Below, piece by piece: positions 17,503 to 25,553 of a stretch of 54,149 nt of DNA. The first letter of the stretch is position 1, and each line of letters begins with the position of its first letter. The notes under the pieces were generated by a model. The model was not told where the DNA came from. It made no database searches and worked only from the letters and a program-made list of their open reading frames with translations. The DNA lies in contig MNWW01000058.1 of the NCBI GenBank assembly GCA_001871415.1, forward strand, positions 76,334 to 130,482, given 5' to 3'. Origin of the DNA: Candidatus Woesearchaeota archaeon CG1_02_57_44. GTDB lineage: Archaea; Nanobdellota; Nanobdellia; Woesearchaeales; CG1-02-57-44. The translations under genes and the position numbers were made by a program.

Positions 17503-18182
17503 ATGATGATGTTGCCTCTTCCTTTACGTATCTTCCTTATCTTGCCGTCTTGCTCCAGCTCGGATATGCACATGCTTACCTTGGCCTCTGAATACGGCAG
17601 TCCTGCGCGCAGCTCCTTCTGCGTGGCCCTGCCGCCATGCTTGTCCAGCTGGCTGAGGATTTCTCCAGGCAGCCCCTTCTCCGGATCCTGCAGCTTCTTG
17701 GGCCGCAACGCCCAGGCGATGGCGACCAGGAGTATTGCGGCCGCCAGGCCGACGGCAGCCCATGGTCGCGGCAAGGCAGGAGGTTCATCGAATTGCAGAT
17801 TCCATACTGGTAAGGACTCCATATCTTCAAGGTCGGGAAGCAGTATCAGGTCTATGTGGAACACACCATCATTGTCGATCCTGACCATCTGGCTGTCTGT
17901 GCCGTCATTGCTCCTTGCCACGAGCAGATAATCCCCCTGTGGCGCATAGAACTCATAATTGCCATCGTCAGTCACCAGGCGCTGCATTGGTGTAGTATTG
18001 AGCGTGAGGATGGCCACGGCGCGTTCCATGCCTGGCGTGAAGACCGAACCTTTGACTACTGCGGCTGATGCTGAGGGCCATGTCATAGACGTCGCAAAGA
18101 ATAGCGCGGTGAAGGCCAGGGCCATCAGCAGAGCTGTCCGCCCTGATGGGGCATTCGGCATCATCCGCCTTCTTCTGTCCAT
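17493..18182 (-). CDS. Membrane-anchored winged-helix regulator with extracellular domain
   Basis: 229 residues with three parts. A signal sequence (about 15-40) leads to an exported beta-sandwich-like domain (about 42-115, VVKGSVFTPGMERAVAILTL) resembling carboxypeptidase-regulatory or PEGA-type folds. A membrane helix follows at about 142-160 (AAVGLAAAILLVAIAWAL), then a cytoplasmic winged helix (GEILSQLDKHGGRATQKELR onwards) of the COG2512 type. This is a familiar archaeal layout for a one-component sensor that binds DNA while tethered to the membrane. CATTTAAAG lies about 30 bp upstream of the ATG. Target and signal are unknown. Confidence 0.85.
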   Translation of the reverse strand: MDRRRRMMPNAPSGRTALLMALAFTALFFATSMTWPSASAAVVKGSVFTPGMERAVAILTLNTTPMQRLVTDDGNYEFYAPQGDYLLVARSNDGTDSQMVRIDNDGVFHIDLILLPDLEDMESLPVWNLQFDEPPALPRPWAAVGLAAAILLVAIAWALRPKKLQDPEKGLPGEILSQLDKHGGRATQKELRAGLPYSEAKVSMCISELEQDGKIRKIRKGRGNIIIRT

Positions 18183-18348
18183 GGCCGGCTTGGAACAGTG
18201 GGGACTTTAAATGTTTTATCCAGTATGCTGGCCACGTGGTTCTATTTTTTTCCGAATGAATTGTTATGTATTCACAATTATCTATTTGAAGTATTATAAT
18301 CTGTTTTTTTCTTATCTGAAGTGATGGTCTTGAGACTTTGGCAAGTGT

Positions 18349-18423
18349 GCTTATAAACAAGATTTGCTACTGAATCCCTATCGCATTGGCCCTTATCGCA
18401 TGGGTCTTTATCGCATTGGCGAA
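18349..18423 (+). promoter_or_regulatory. TATA box and three 15-bp repeats in a 5' leader
   Basis: CTTATAAAC at 18349-18357 predicts transcription from about 18380. From 18379 the sequence TATCGCAT(T/G)GG is repeated three times at an exact 15-bp period (18379, 18394, 18409) inside the predicted untranslated leader of the exported coiled-coil protein. A 16-codon ORF starts within it at 18400 and ends at 18450, just before the main start. Confidence 0.55.
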
Positions 18424-18464
18424 ACGCGACTGAGCATCGGATGGATATGAATGGAGGTGAGCGC

Positions 18465-19847
18465 ATGAAACAGGCATTGAAACACATCGGTTCATTGCAA
18501 CACACAGGTTCCTTGACGGACAGCACGAAGCGCAGCAGGGGTCGCGAAGGTTGTTACCATCCCTTCTTCGGGCTGCTCTTGGCCATGCTTGTGCTGGCAG
18601 CAGTCCCGGCAGGTCTCTCTGATGGGGCTCAGACACAGACCACGGCGACCGTGCAGGCAAGCGCAAGCATCGGCGCATCGAGCGATGGGAGCGGGGACAA
18701 TGATTCTTCGGATAAGGGCGGTTCCTCCGTTGATGTGAGTGCCAGTGCTTCCTCAGACGCGGATACGGGGTCTGATGGCGGATCTGATGATTCATTCACC
18801 AGCTCATCAGGGTCAGCAGACTCTTCAGTGAGCAGTGAAGCTGACACGGGCGCTGATGACGCATCATCCGGGAGCGCGGACGCTGAGAACACCATGTCTG
18901 CGGGATCAGATGGTGGGTCGCCAGCAGAGGATGCTCGTGCATCACTTCGCGCGCGGACCCGTGACCAGATACGTATGCGCATCGTGGCGCAAAACGAGAA
19001 GCTGGACGCGATGGACGCCAGGGACCGTATGCGTGTCCAGGTACAGGCGCTTGTGGAGGCGAGAAAAGCCATCGCTGCGCGCGCTGAGGCGCTCGACCAG
19101 CATCGTGAGGACTATGAACAGTCACGCGCGCGATACCAGGCCACGCTCGCGGAGGCCCGGGAGTGCAATGGCACAGCATGCGCCCAGGCGCGAGCAGACG
19201 TGCTTGTCCAGGCCAAGGATGTCCTGACCAGCGCAGCCGACCGGATTCTGGCGCTGTTGGCAAAGACCGCTGAGCGCGTGGAGGCAAGTGATTTCGACGC
19301 GGACGTGAAGGCGGATATACTGGCGCAGATAGAGCTTGACACCGCTGATATCAACGCACTGGTCGTCCAGATAGACGCGGCGCAGACCCGCCAGGAAATA
19401 ATCAGATTAAGCAAGGAGCTTCGCGTGAAGCTCGTGTCAGCGCAGCGCAATGCGCAGCATCATCTGCAGCGCCGGGCTGTTGTCCTGATGGGACGTGTGC
19501 AGGAGGGCTTTGCGCAGATTGAAGACTCACTGGATGCGCAGATACAGGCGCTCGCGCAGGCAGGCGTGGACACCACGGCGCTCTCGGCGAAGCTGCAGGT
19601 CTATGCGCAGCTGGTCGCTGATTCGCAGGTGAGCTTCGCGTCGGCAAAATCACTGGTGGCGCAGGCGCAAGACGCCACGGGAGACGCGAAGGTCGCATTG
19701 CTCCAACAGGCGCAGGACGCGGTACAGGCAAGCAATGACGTGCTCAAGCAGGCACATGCGTCCCTCAAGGAGCTCCGTGAGGATGTCCGTACGGCCCAGC
19801 TGGGCGTAGGGGCTGATGGTGGCGCGGAAGCACAGGCCACGGCATAG
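18465..19847 (+). CDS. Exported Ser/Asp-rich protein with long coiled coil
   Basis: 460 residues from the ATG at 18465, which follows a strong ribosome-binding site GGAGGTGA. The 8 residues before it in the ORF track are unlikely to be translated. There is a signal peptide at about 30-55 (FFGLLLAMLVLAAVPAGLSDG). A low-complexity region of about 110 residues made of Ser, Asp, Gly and Ala follows, then about 290 residues of Ala/Gln/Arg-rich helix with heptad character. It contains two nearby Cys (ECNGTAC). The acidic spacer and stalk-like helix suggest a surface protein. No anchoring segment is visible at the C-terminus. No family recognised. Confidence 0.85.
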   Translation: MKQALKHIGSLQHTGSLTDSTKRSRGREGCYHPFFGLLLAMLVLAAVPAGLSDGAQTQTTATVQASASIGASSDGSGDNDSSDKGGSSVDVSASASSDADTGSDGGSDDSFTSSSGSADSSVSSEADTGADDASSGSADAENTMSAGSDGGSPAEDARASLRARTRDQIRMRIVAQNEKLDAMDARDRMRVQVQALVEARKAIAARAEALDQHREDYEQSRARYQATLAEARECNGTACAQARADVLVQAKDVLTSAADRILALLAKTAERVEASDFDADVKADILAQIELDTADINALVVQIDAAQTRQEIIRLSKELRVKLVSAQRNAQHHLQRRAVVLMGRVQEGFAQIEDSLDAQIQALAQAGVDTTALSAKLQVYAQLVADSQVSFASAKSLVAQAQDATGDAKVALLQQAQDAVQASNDVLKQAHASLKELREDVRTAQLGVGADGGAEAQATA

Positions 19848-19854
19848 GATTGAT

Positions 19855-19876
19855 GGGGGATTATCCCCTTTTTTTC
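19855..19876 (+). terminator. Hairpin plus T8 terminator
   Basis: GGGG-ATTAT-CCCC is followed at once by eight T residues, just after the stop codon of the exported coiled-coil protein. It resembles a bacterial intrinsic terminator, and the T tract alone would suffice in archaea. Confidence 0.7.
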
Positions 19877-19939
19877 CATATTTATTTATATTGATCCAGA
19901 TACAAGGACATATCAAACACTTTACCGAGAGGTGATCCC

Positions 19940-20191
19940 ATGAGAGCACAATACCTGATACCGGTCATCCTGGCATTGCTGATGCTGAGCGCGTGCAATG
20001 GTGTGAAGAAGACGACACCGGTTGTCCCTGATGGTCAGGGGACTGATTCGGCCACTGCGACAGACGCTGCTGGCGTCGACTCACAGGTAGCGAGCATGGA
20101 CGATGTCCTGGCTGACATGAACGAGGCCACGGACAATACCACCAGCGCGGATCTGGACCAGATGCAGCAGGACCTGCAAGGATTGGAGTGA
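19940..20191 (+). CDS. Small lipoprotein
   Basis: 83 residues. The signal peptide ends in the lipobox LLMLSAC, so the mature protein would carry a lipid on Cys and be held at the outer face of the membrane. The mature part is short, acidic and Thr/Asp/Gln-rich with a helical C-terminus (DLDQMQQDLQGLE). GAGGTGATCCC is a strong ribosome-binding site, and TTATTTATATTG serves as the promoter element. No family recognised. Confidence 0.8.
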   Translation: MRAQYLIPVILALLMLSACNGVKKTTPVVPDGQGTDSATATDAAGVDSQVASMDDVLADMNEATDNTTSADLDQMQQDLQGLE

Positions 20192-20242
20192 ACGGGCAGC
20201 ATCCAGCTTGATCAGGCACCTGCCTTGTGTTTCTCTTCTTCT

Positions 20243-21709
20243 CTACCCTTTCAGGTTGCCGATTGGGACCATCCTCGCGACAGCGGTTGAGATGCCTGCA
20301 TCCTGCAGCGATGCGATGACCATGTCGATGTCCTTATAGGCGAACCCAGCTTCTTCTGCGAGTCCTGACATGCTCGCCGCCTTGATGACGATACCGCGCT
20401 GCTCCATGCGCGCCTTCACGTCCTGCCCGCGCACTTCATCCTTCGCCCTGGTGCGGCTCATGGTCCGTCCCGCGCCGTGGGCAGTGCTGCCGAAGGACAT
20501 GCGCATGGCGTCAGCGGTCCCGGTCAGCAGATAGCTGCCAGTCTCCATGGAACCGCCGATGAGCACAGGCTGGCCAGTCTCCTTGAACATGCTCGCCAGC
20601 TCAGGATGGCCTGGCGGAAATGCCCGGGTCGCGCCCTTGCGATGCACGAGCACCTTGCGCGTCTGAGGTCTCTCTTCTGGTCTGCTGTCATCGGTCGATG
20701 GCACCTGATGCTCCTCTATCTTCGCGATATTATGCGCCACGTCGTAGATGAGGTCCATGCCTTTGCTTGTTCCCATGATGTCTGCGAATGCCTTTCTCAC
20801 GAAATGCGTGATGATCTGGCGATTGGCGAAGGCCATGTTGGCCGCGCATGCCATCGCGGCGTAGTAGTGCTGGCCCTCATCGCTCTGGAACGGCGCGCAG
20901 GAGAGCTGGCGGTCCTTGACATGGATACGATACTTGCGCATGGCCAGATCGAAGTCTTTCAGGTAATCGGTCGCCACCTGATGACCGAAGCCACGGCTGC
21001 CGCAATGCACCATGATGACGACTTGTCCCTGTTGTATGCCCAGGGCTTGCGCTTGTTCTGGGTTGAGGATGCGCTCGACCACCTGGATCTCCAGGTAATG
21101 ATTGCCTGACCCGAGTGTTCCCAATTGGCCGATGCCACGGCTGATGGCGCGCGTCGACACTTTTGACGGGTCTGCCTGTCGTATCCTGCCATGCTCCTCG
21201 ATGCGCTCGATATCCTCTCTACTGGCATAACCATTGTCTAGGCACCATTGTGCGCCGTAGGTGGTGATGTCATTGAACTGACCTCTGGTAAGGGAGACGC
21301 TACCTTCACCGCCGACACCAGCAGGAACGTACTTCGCTATGGTCTGGATGAGCTCCCTGAGCTTCGGCCTGACATCCGCTTCTGTCCAATCGGTCCTGAT
21401 GAGGCGCACGCCACAGTTGATGTCAAAGCCGATGCCGCCGGGACTTATCACGCCAGTGTCCAGGTCGAAGGCCGCGACGCCGCCCACCGGGAAGCCGTAG
21501 CCCCAATGGCCATCAGGCATGCACAGCGCTGGCGCGAGGATGCCGGGCATGCAGGCGACATTGGTCACCTGATCGATGACGCCATCGTCCATGGCGTCCA
21601 GGATGTCTTTGCCGGCGACGATGTGCGCTGGCACCAGCATGCCCTGCTTGAAACTGGCCGGGATCTCCCAGATATTCTTCGCTACTTCCTTCATGGGGGG
21701 GATGGTCAT
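20243..21709 (-). CDS. rtcB: RtcB 3'-phosphate RNA ligase
   Basis: GTP-dependent ligase that joins 2',3'-cyclic phosphate and 5'-OH ends, including tRNA exons after intron removal. 488 residues from the ATG at 21709; TTTTTTATAC lies about 28 bp upstream, so the longer track ORF is not needed. Metal-binding Cys sits in DINCGVRL, and further ligands lie in GSGNHYLEIQ and VHCGSRGFGHQV. The His of the GMP adduct lies in STAHGAGRTMSR. All main residues are present. It follows archease on the same strand with a 58-bp gap and its own promoter. Confidence 0.97.
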   Translation of the reverse strand: MTIPPMKEVAKNIWEIPASFKQGMLVPAHIVAGKDILDAMDDGVIDQVTNVACMPGILAPALCMPDGHWGYGFPVGGVAAFDLDTGVISPGGIGFDINCGVRLIRTDWTEADVRPKLRELIQTIAKYVPAGVGGEGSVSLTRGQFNDITTYGAQWCLDNGYASREDIERIEEHGRIRQADPSKVSTRAISRGIGQLGTLGSGNHYLEIQVVERILNPEQAQALGIQQGQVVIMVHCGSRGFGHQVATDYLKDFDLAMRKYRIHVKDRQLSCAPFQSDEGQHYYAAMACAANMAFANRQIITHFVRKAFADIMGTSKGMDLIYDVAHNIAKIEEHQVPSTDDSRPEERPQTRKVLVHRKGATRAFPPGHPELASMFKETGQPVLIGGSMETGSYLLTGTADAMRMSFGSTAHGAGRTMSRTRAKDEVRGQDVKARMEQRGIVIKAASMSGLAEEAGFAYKDIDMVIASLQDAGISTAVARMVPIGNLKG

Positions 21710-21767
21710 GGCGTGGGAAAGGCCTGTGCAGTATAAAAAAGTGCGGTTTGGGAAACTTGCGGGCTGC

Positions 21768-22187
21768 TCAGATATCAAAGACCACGCGCGCCCTCGTCGG
21801 CTCAGCGTGGAAGTCATGGAAGGTCACTGCTTTGATCTCAACCTTCAGCTTGTGGCGCTTGTGGTCGATGGGCTCACCGCGGACCTCAGCGTGCAGTGAC
21901 CAGAGCGTCGTGTCTGATGGGTCCTGCATGACCTCGCAGTCAGCGTCGATGGACAGGAACTGCTCGGCGTCACGCAGGTAAATGAGCTCCTCGAGGAACT
22001 CGAACAGGAGCAGGTCGAACGGGCGCTTCTCGATGCAGAGCGTGCGCGACTGCGCAGGAACTACTGAATCAGGGTCCATGGTGATTTGCGCGAGCGCCCT
22101 GCACGCCTCAGCGAACAGGCCGCCGGGCGCGTCTGCCTCGATATCGACGCCCACGTCAGCGGTGTAGTGGTCCAGGATGCGAAACAT
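21768..22187 (-). CDS. Archease, activator of RtcB
   Basis: Small Ca2+-binding protein that speeds guanylylation and turnover of RtcB. Family hallmarks are LDHYTADVGVDIEADAP near the start and HKLKVEIKAVTFHDFHAE near the end, with the terminal ARVVFDI. I start at the Met of MFRILDHYTADVG (22187), because it fits the family and CCTATATG lies about 28 bp before it. The track start at 22268 would add 27 residues and also has a TTTTAAGC box, so it stays possible. Adjacent to rtcB, as expected for a functional pair. Confidence 0.93.
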   Translation of the reverse strand: MFRILDHYTADVGVDIEADAPGGLFAEACRALAQITMDPDSVVPAQSRTLCIEKRPFDLLLFEFLEELIYLRDAEQFLSIDADCEVMQDPSDTTLWSLHAEVRGEPIDHKRHKLKVEIKAVTFHDFHAEPTRARVVFDI

Positions 22188-22269
22188 TAGCTTTCGGGGT
22201 TCTGCGCCGTTCATATAGGTTTGGGTGCAGACCGATGGTGATGTTGGCGCGATTCTGATCCGTTTCATG

Positions 22270-22490
22270 GCATAAAGCTTAAAAGGCGAGCGTTTCTTTT
22301 CGGCAACAAGCCGGAAGTGAGTCTCTTTATCACTCTGCCCCGCTAGTGCAAAGTCCTAAGGGTTAACACCCTAAAGGTACCCGTAGTGCGGCTTCGCCTG
22401 ACGGCTCAGCCCCACGGTCTGCGAGCATGCGCTGCAGGCCAAGCAAACCACATGCTGCGCAATATTACGCAACCACACACGACAACAACC
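22270..22490. other. Structured non-coding stretch with a partial tRNA-Glu 5' copy
   Basis: This gap holds no convincing ORF. GCCCCGCTAGTG at 22337-22348 is identical to the first 12 bases of the tRNA-Glu gene at 22491-22502. It sits among short hairpins: AGTGA/TCACT around 22317-22335, AGGGT-TAAC-ACCCT at 22359-22372, and GGC-TTC-GCC. AGCTTAAAAGG near 22273 could drive plus-strand transcription. It may be a decayed tRNA copy or a small RNA. I could not fit it to RNase P RNA, SRP RNA or a box C/D or H/ACA guide. Confidence 0.4.
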
Positions 22491-22607
22491 GCCCCGCTAG
22501 TGTAGTCCGGCCAATCATGCGGCCCTCTCGATACGAGAAATCCAGAGGATTTCTGGATGTCTCCAAGGAGACAGGCCGCGACACGGGTTCGAATCCCGTG
22601 CGGGGCA
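22491..22607 (+). tRNA. tRNA-Glu(CUC) with 42-nt intron
   Basis: Acceptor GCCCCGC/GCGGGGC, discriminator A, T arm ACGGG-TTCGAAT-CCCGT, anticodon stem CGGCC/GGCCG. Removing 22531-22572 gives the loop CTCTCGA with anticodon CTC and leaves the intron at the canonical 37/38 position. Exon TCTC (33-36) can pair with GAGA at the intron end, giving the four-base central helix of a bulge-helix-bulge for the splicing endonuclease. The intron holds ATCCAGA/TTCTGGAT and GTCTCC/GGAGAC hairpins. No CCA is encoded. Confidence 0.93.
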
Positions 22608-22618
22608 GTTTTTCACAT

Positions 22619-22666
22619 CGTAAGGATATTCGCAAGGATATTCATAGGGATCTTCGTAAGGATATC
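22619..22666 (+). repeat. Four 12-bp tandem repeats after tRNA-Glu
   Basis: Four units related to CGTAAGGATATT follow each other without gaps, 11 bp after the tRNA end. In the frame of the next small ORF they would read Arg-Lys-Asp-Ile units, but no start codon precedes them. Confidence 0.75.
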
Positions 22667-22672
22667 AAATCA

Positions 22673-22828
22673 TTGGGGGTGCAGCGCGGACAGTTTCTGG
22701 TCATGGCCGGAGTCGGCATCGCGGTCGCGCTGGACCAATACCTCGTCGCGGTCGTGGCGACACTCATCATCGTGCTGGTCAATCGGGCGCTGTGGCAGGT
22801 TGATGTGCGACTGCACGGGCATCCCTAG
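22673..22828 (+). CDS. Small membrane protein, start uncertain
   Basis: The open frame ends in a clear hydrophobic block (GVGIAVALDQYLVAVVATLIIVLVNRALW), about two short or one long membrane segment, followed by a short charged tail. The frame runs back through the tRNA without an ATG. Candidate starts are TTG at 22673, GTG at 22679 and ATG at 22703. AAGGATAT upstream of the TTG could serve as a ribosome-binding site. About 40-51 residues. It may be co-transcribed with tRNA-Glu. Confidence 0.45.
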   Translation: MGVQRGQFLVMAGVGIAVALDQYLVAVVATLIIVLVNRALWQVDVRLHGHP

Positions 22829-22894
22829 TCAGGATATGGCCGGTTGGCGTGTATTGCGCGCAAGATTCTTATTGACGGGCACTATTCCAATCTC

Positions 22895-23731
22895 ATGAAA
22901 TATGTGGAGCATCCCACATTCATCACGGCCCGGCGCTTCCACAGCCTTGCTACTGTTGTCTCATTGCCGCCGAACAAGGATGGCGATGCTCCTGTCGCGT
23001 TGCTGGAGGATCATGAGCGAGCGGCCAGCAAGAGGATGGTGCATATCCTGACAGAAGACCGACGCGAGCACGCAAGTGTCAGCAATGCGCTGCTTGACGC
23101 ATTGCAGGACGGCGTCACCTCAGTCGTCGATGTCCGCGGCAAGTACCTTGATGGCTCCTACGGCGGCCCCCTCCTGGCTGATGATACTCCCCTGACCTGG
23201 TCGGACGCGACAGCCCTGTTCGACTATCATCCCTACGTGCTTCGCGCGCGCATGACCCGGACAGCTGACAAAGGCAGTCCCGTGGTACGCGCGTACAGCC
23301 GGCCATTCCAGATGGAGCATGGGTATCTCATCGCCAGCAAGGACGTATCAAAGCATCAGGAGGCATCTGAAGAGCGCGTCATCTCATCATTGCAACAAGG
23401 GGACTATGCGCTTGTCAGGCGGGTGCCGCTCAGACGTGTCAAGGGCATGGCGTTCTACGCTCCTGTACTAAGCCTGTCAGATTCATTGGGTGTGCATCTG
23501 AACGGCAGGCAGGTCCATACAGGCATCAGCGGACCGTGGGTCATGGACGTGCCGGTGGTCAGTCTGCAGGATGGCATAGGTGTCGGGTATCTGCCCAATG
23601 ACGCTGGACTTATTCCTGTCTTCTTGAATGGCACATCGCGGGATGACCTGGGCAGCATCGTCAATGCGCGCGTGAGGTGGCAAAGGCCGACTTTTATCCA
23701 TGCCGTCGTCAGTTCCCCGCGCTCCAGCTAG
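22895..23731 (+). CDS. Unknown soluble protein
   Basis: No family recognised. 278 residues from the ATG at 22895; the track starts at a TTG 51 bp earlier. No membrane segment. Mixed alpha/beta composition, with repeated beta-like stretches in the second half (GDYALVRRVPLRRVKGMAFYAPVLSL, WVMDVPVVSLQDGIGVGYL). TTCTTATTG lies about 28 bp upstream. Its stop codon overlaps that of the CorA-like gene tail to tail (CTAG). Confidence 0.7.
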   Translation: MKYVEHPTFITARRFHSLATVVSLPPNKDGDAPVALLEDHERAASKRMVHILTEDRREHASVSNALLDALQDGVTSVVDVRGKYLDGSYGGPLLADDTPLTWSDATALFDYHPYVLRARMTRTADKGSPVVRAYSRPFQMEHGYLIASKDVSKHQEASEERVISSLQQGDYALVRRVPLRRVKGMAFYAPVLSLSDSLGVHLNGRQVHTGISGPWVMDVPVVSLQDGIGVGYLPNDAGLIPVFLNGTSRDDLGSIVNARVRWQRPTFIHAVVSSPRSS

Positions 23732-24654
23732 AACCATCCACGCTTCCTGAAGAAGAGCAGCATGCCCACGACCATGGCGACCATGCCGATGAGCATGACC
23801 CAGAATCCGTTGGGTATGGCTGCTCCGGGGAGGTTCGAGAAATTCGTGCCATAGATGCCGGAAATGACCGTCAGGGGCAGCGCTATGGTCGCGATGACAC
23901 TGAGTACCTTCATCACCTCATTCATATTATTGCTGATGGTCGACAGGTAGACATCAAAGGCATTCGCCACTGCCTCGCGCGCGCTCTCCGCCATATCCGC
24001 GACCCGGATCGCATGATCATAGACGTCGCGGAAATAGGGCACTGCCTTCTTGGTGATGAGCGGCTGCTCGCTCTTGGCGAGTGTGGAGATCTTCTCGCGC
24101 TGCGCTAGCGTAATCTTGCGGATGCGCACGACCCGTCGCTTATGTTCCAGTATCCTGGACAGCAGTGCGGGCTCTGGCCTGCTGATGGCCTCATCTTCCA
24201 GACCTTCGATGGCTGTCTCCAGGGCCTCAAGCGCCGGGAAGAAATTATCCACTTCCATATCCAGTATGCGATGGAACAAGAAATCATGCCCCTTTCGCAG
24301 CAATGGTTCCAGCCGGGAGGGGTCTGCGAGGAGTACGGACAGGCTATCGACGCTCCCCCGATGGTTGCTGATGGCCCCTTTCTCGTGCAGGATGATGTCC
24401 AGCTCCACCAGCTGTTCCTTGCGCAGGATATAGAACACGCAGAACAGGTACTGAGGAAACGCCTCCACCTTGATACGTGTCCTCGCATTGAGCAGGTCCT
24501 CGATGGTAAGTGGGTGAAGGTCAAATGTCTCCTGCAGAGTTGCTGCCTCTTTATCCGTGATGTCCGTTGCGTCTATCCATAGTGGTCTCCCTGCACATGC
24601 CTTGGCATCGCTGCCCGATTTGATGGTCTCCTCAAGGTATCGGATATCGAGCAT
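23728..24654 (-). CDS. corA: CorA-like magnesium channel with a GTN selectivity motif
   Basis: 308 residues, normal for CorA. It has an N-terminal alpha/beta cytoplasmic domain, a long stalk helix (about 190-250) and two C-terminal membrane helices, with a basic C-terminal tail (FRKRGWF). The helix ending VISGIYGTNFSNLPG is the pore helix. Nearly all CorA proteins have Tyr-Gly-Met-Asn here; this one has Tyr-Gly-Thr-Asn. GMN lines the mouth of the pore and is needed for Mg2+ selection in studied members, so transport may differ. An A/G-rich leader (GGAAGAGG) precedes the ATG. Confidence 0.9.
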   Translation of the reverse strand: MLDIRYLEETIKSGSDAKACAGRPLWIDATDITDKEAATLQETFDLHPLTIEDLLNARTRIKVEAFPQYLFCVFYILRKEQLVELDIILHEKGAISNHRGSVDSLSVLLADPSRLEPLLRKGHDFLFHRILDMEVDNFFPALEALETAIEGLEDEAISRPEPALLSRILEHKRRVVRIRKITLAQREKISTLAKSEQPLITKKAVPYFRDVYDHAIRVADMAESAREAVANAFDVYLSTISNNMNEVMKVLSVIATIALPLTVISGIYGTNFSNLPGAAIPNGFWVMLIGMVAMVVGMLLFFRKRGWF

Positions 24655-24740
24655 TTTTTTTATTCCTCTTCCTGCTATGCTATTGAATCGTCTTTTGCGC
24701 TATCGTGAACCACGAGGGCGCATCGTATCAGACTCCTGCA

Positions 24741-24956
24741 TCACTGCTGGATCGCTGAACCTATCATGCTGGCAGCTGATACTATCCCCGCGGTCAGCAC
24801 GAAGGTGCCTGACTCGACGCCGGACAATCCGACCCACGCGCTTGACACCTTGATAATCCAGAGCGTCACCATGAAATAGATGAGCCCCAGCACGATGAGC
24901 ATCGCTGATGCGATGGCCGTGACTGTCAGTCCTGCGATTCCTCCTACAATCCCCAT
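24741..24956 (-). CDS. Small two-helix membrane protein
   Basis: 71 residues, mostly hydrophobic, with two membrane helices (about 8-35 and 48-68) rich in Gly, Ala, Val and Ile. GAGGTGATATT is a strong ribosome-binding site just before the ATG, and TTTTAAAC lies about 40 bp upstream. No family recognised. Confidence 0.75.
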   Translation of the reverse strand: MGIVGGIAGLTVTAIASAMLIVLGLIYFMVTLWIIKVSSAWVGLSGVESGTFVLTAGIVSAASMIGSAIQQ

Positions 24957-25106
24957 AATATCACCTCGTTGTCTGGTGATGGTCGCGTTGTTTAAAATGC
25001 TTTGGTGGTGTGTTGCTGTGCGGTCTGCATAGGGTAGGACAACGAAGCAGGAGCGCTTCTGAGCATAAGCGGGAACAAAGCAGTTATACAGGCACGTTAT
25101 CTCCTA

Positions 25107-25517
25107 ATGTCCATGCTCAAGCCATTCAGTAAGGTCGTCTTATCCAGTGAGACCGCAGAGGATATCGCTGTCCTCGCAGCGGAAGCCGCACCCCGGGAGT
25201 TCTTCTCCTTTGTCGGCGGCAAAGTCCGCGACGGCGTGCTGCGTCTTGATGGGCTCTATTATCAGCAATACTACGCGTCAGAGCAGTTCGCGACCGTATT
25301 CCATAACCTGCCAATGCTCAATGATTGCCAGGCGACGGTGCATAGTCACCCTGGCATCGCCAGGCCCAGCGCTGCTGATCTGCATACCTTTGGCAAGCAC
25401 GGGCTCGTGCACTTCATCATCGCAAAGCCCTATCGCATCGTTGATCTGCGTTGCTTTGACAAGCAGGGTGTGCCATTGGCATTCTCCATCGAGCGGCCCC
25501 TGCGCAAGGCGTATTAA
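25107..25517 (+). CDS. JAMM/MPN-type metalloprotease
   Basis: 136 residues. The zinc motif HSHPGIARPSAADL fits the JAMM pattern His-x-His-Pro-x5-Pro-Ser-x-x-Asp, with an upstream Glu in PREFFSFVGG. The JAMM fold removes ubiquitin-like modifiers in archaea (HvJAMM1 cleaves SAMPs) or acts on other small-protein conjugates. No ubiquitin-like protein gene is adjacent, so the substrate is unknown. GTTATACAG lies 25-28 bp before the ATG. Confidence 0.87.
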   Translation: MSMLKPFSKVVLSSETAEDIAVLAAEAAPREFFSFVGGKVRDGVLRLDGLYYQQYYASEQFATVFHNLPMLNDCQATVHSHPGIARPSAADLHTFGKHGLVHFIIAKPYRIVDLRCFDKQGVPLAFSIERPLRKAY

Positions 25518-25553
25518 GAAGACGTATTAAGCAAAGGTGTTCTCTGTTGCGTC

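Noticed and set aside
22300-22490. RNase P RNA, SRP RNA or box C/D / H/ACA guide before tRNA-Glu
   Set aside because: I could not find the conserved regions or boxes of these RNAs; kept only as an unassigned structured stretch.
22427-22828. 133-residue ORF running through tRNA-Glu
   Set aside because: The first half is the tRNA and its intron read as protein; only the hydrophobic 3' part is kept as a possible gene.
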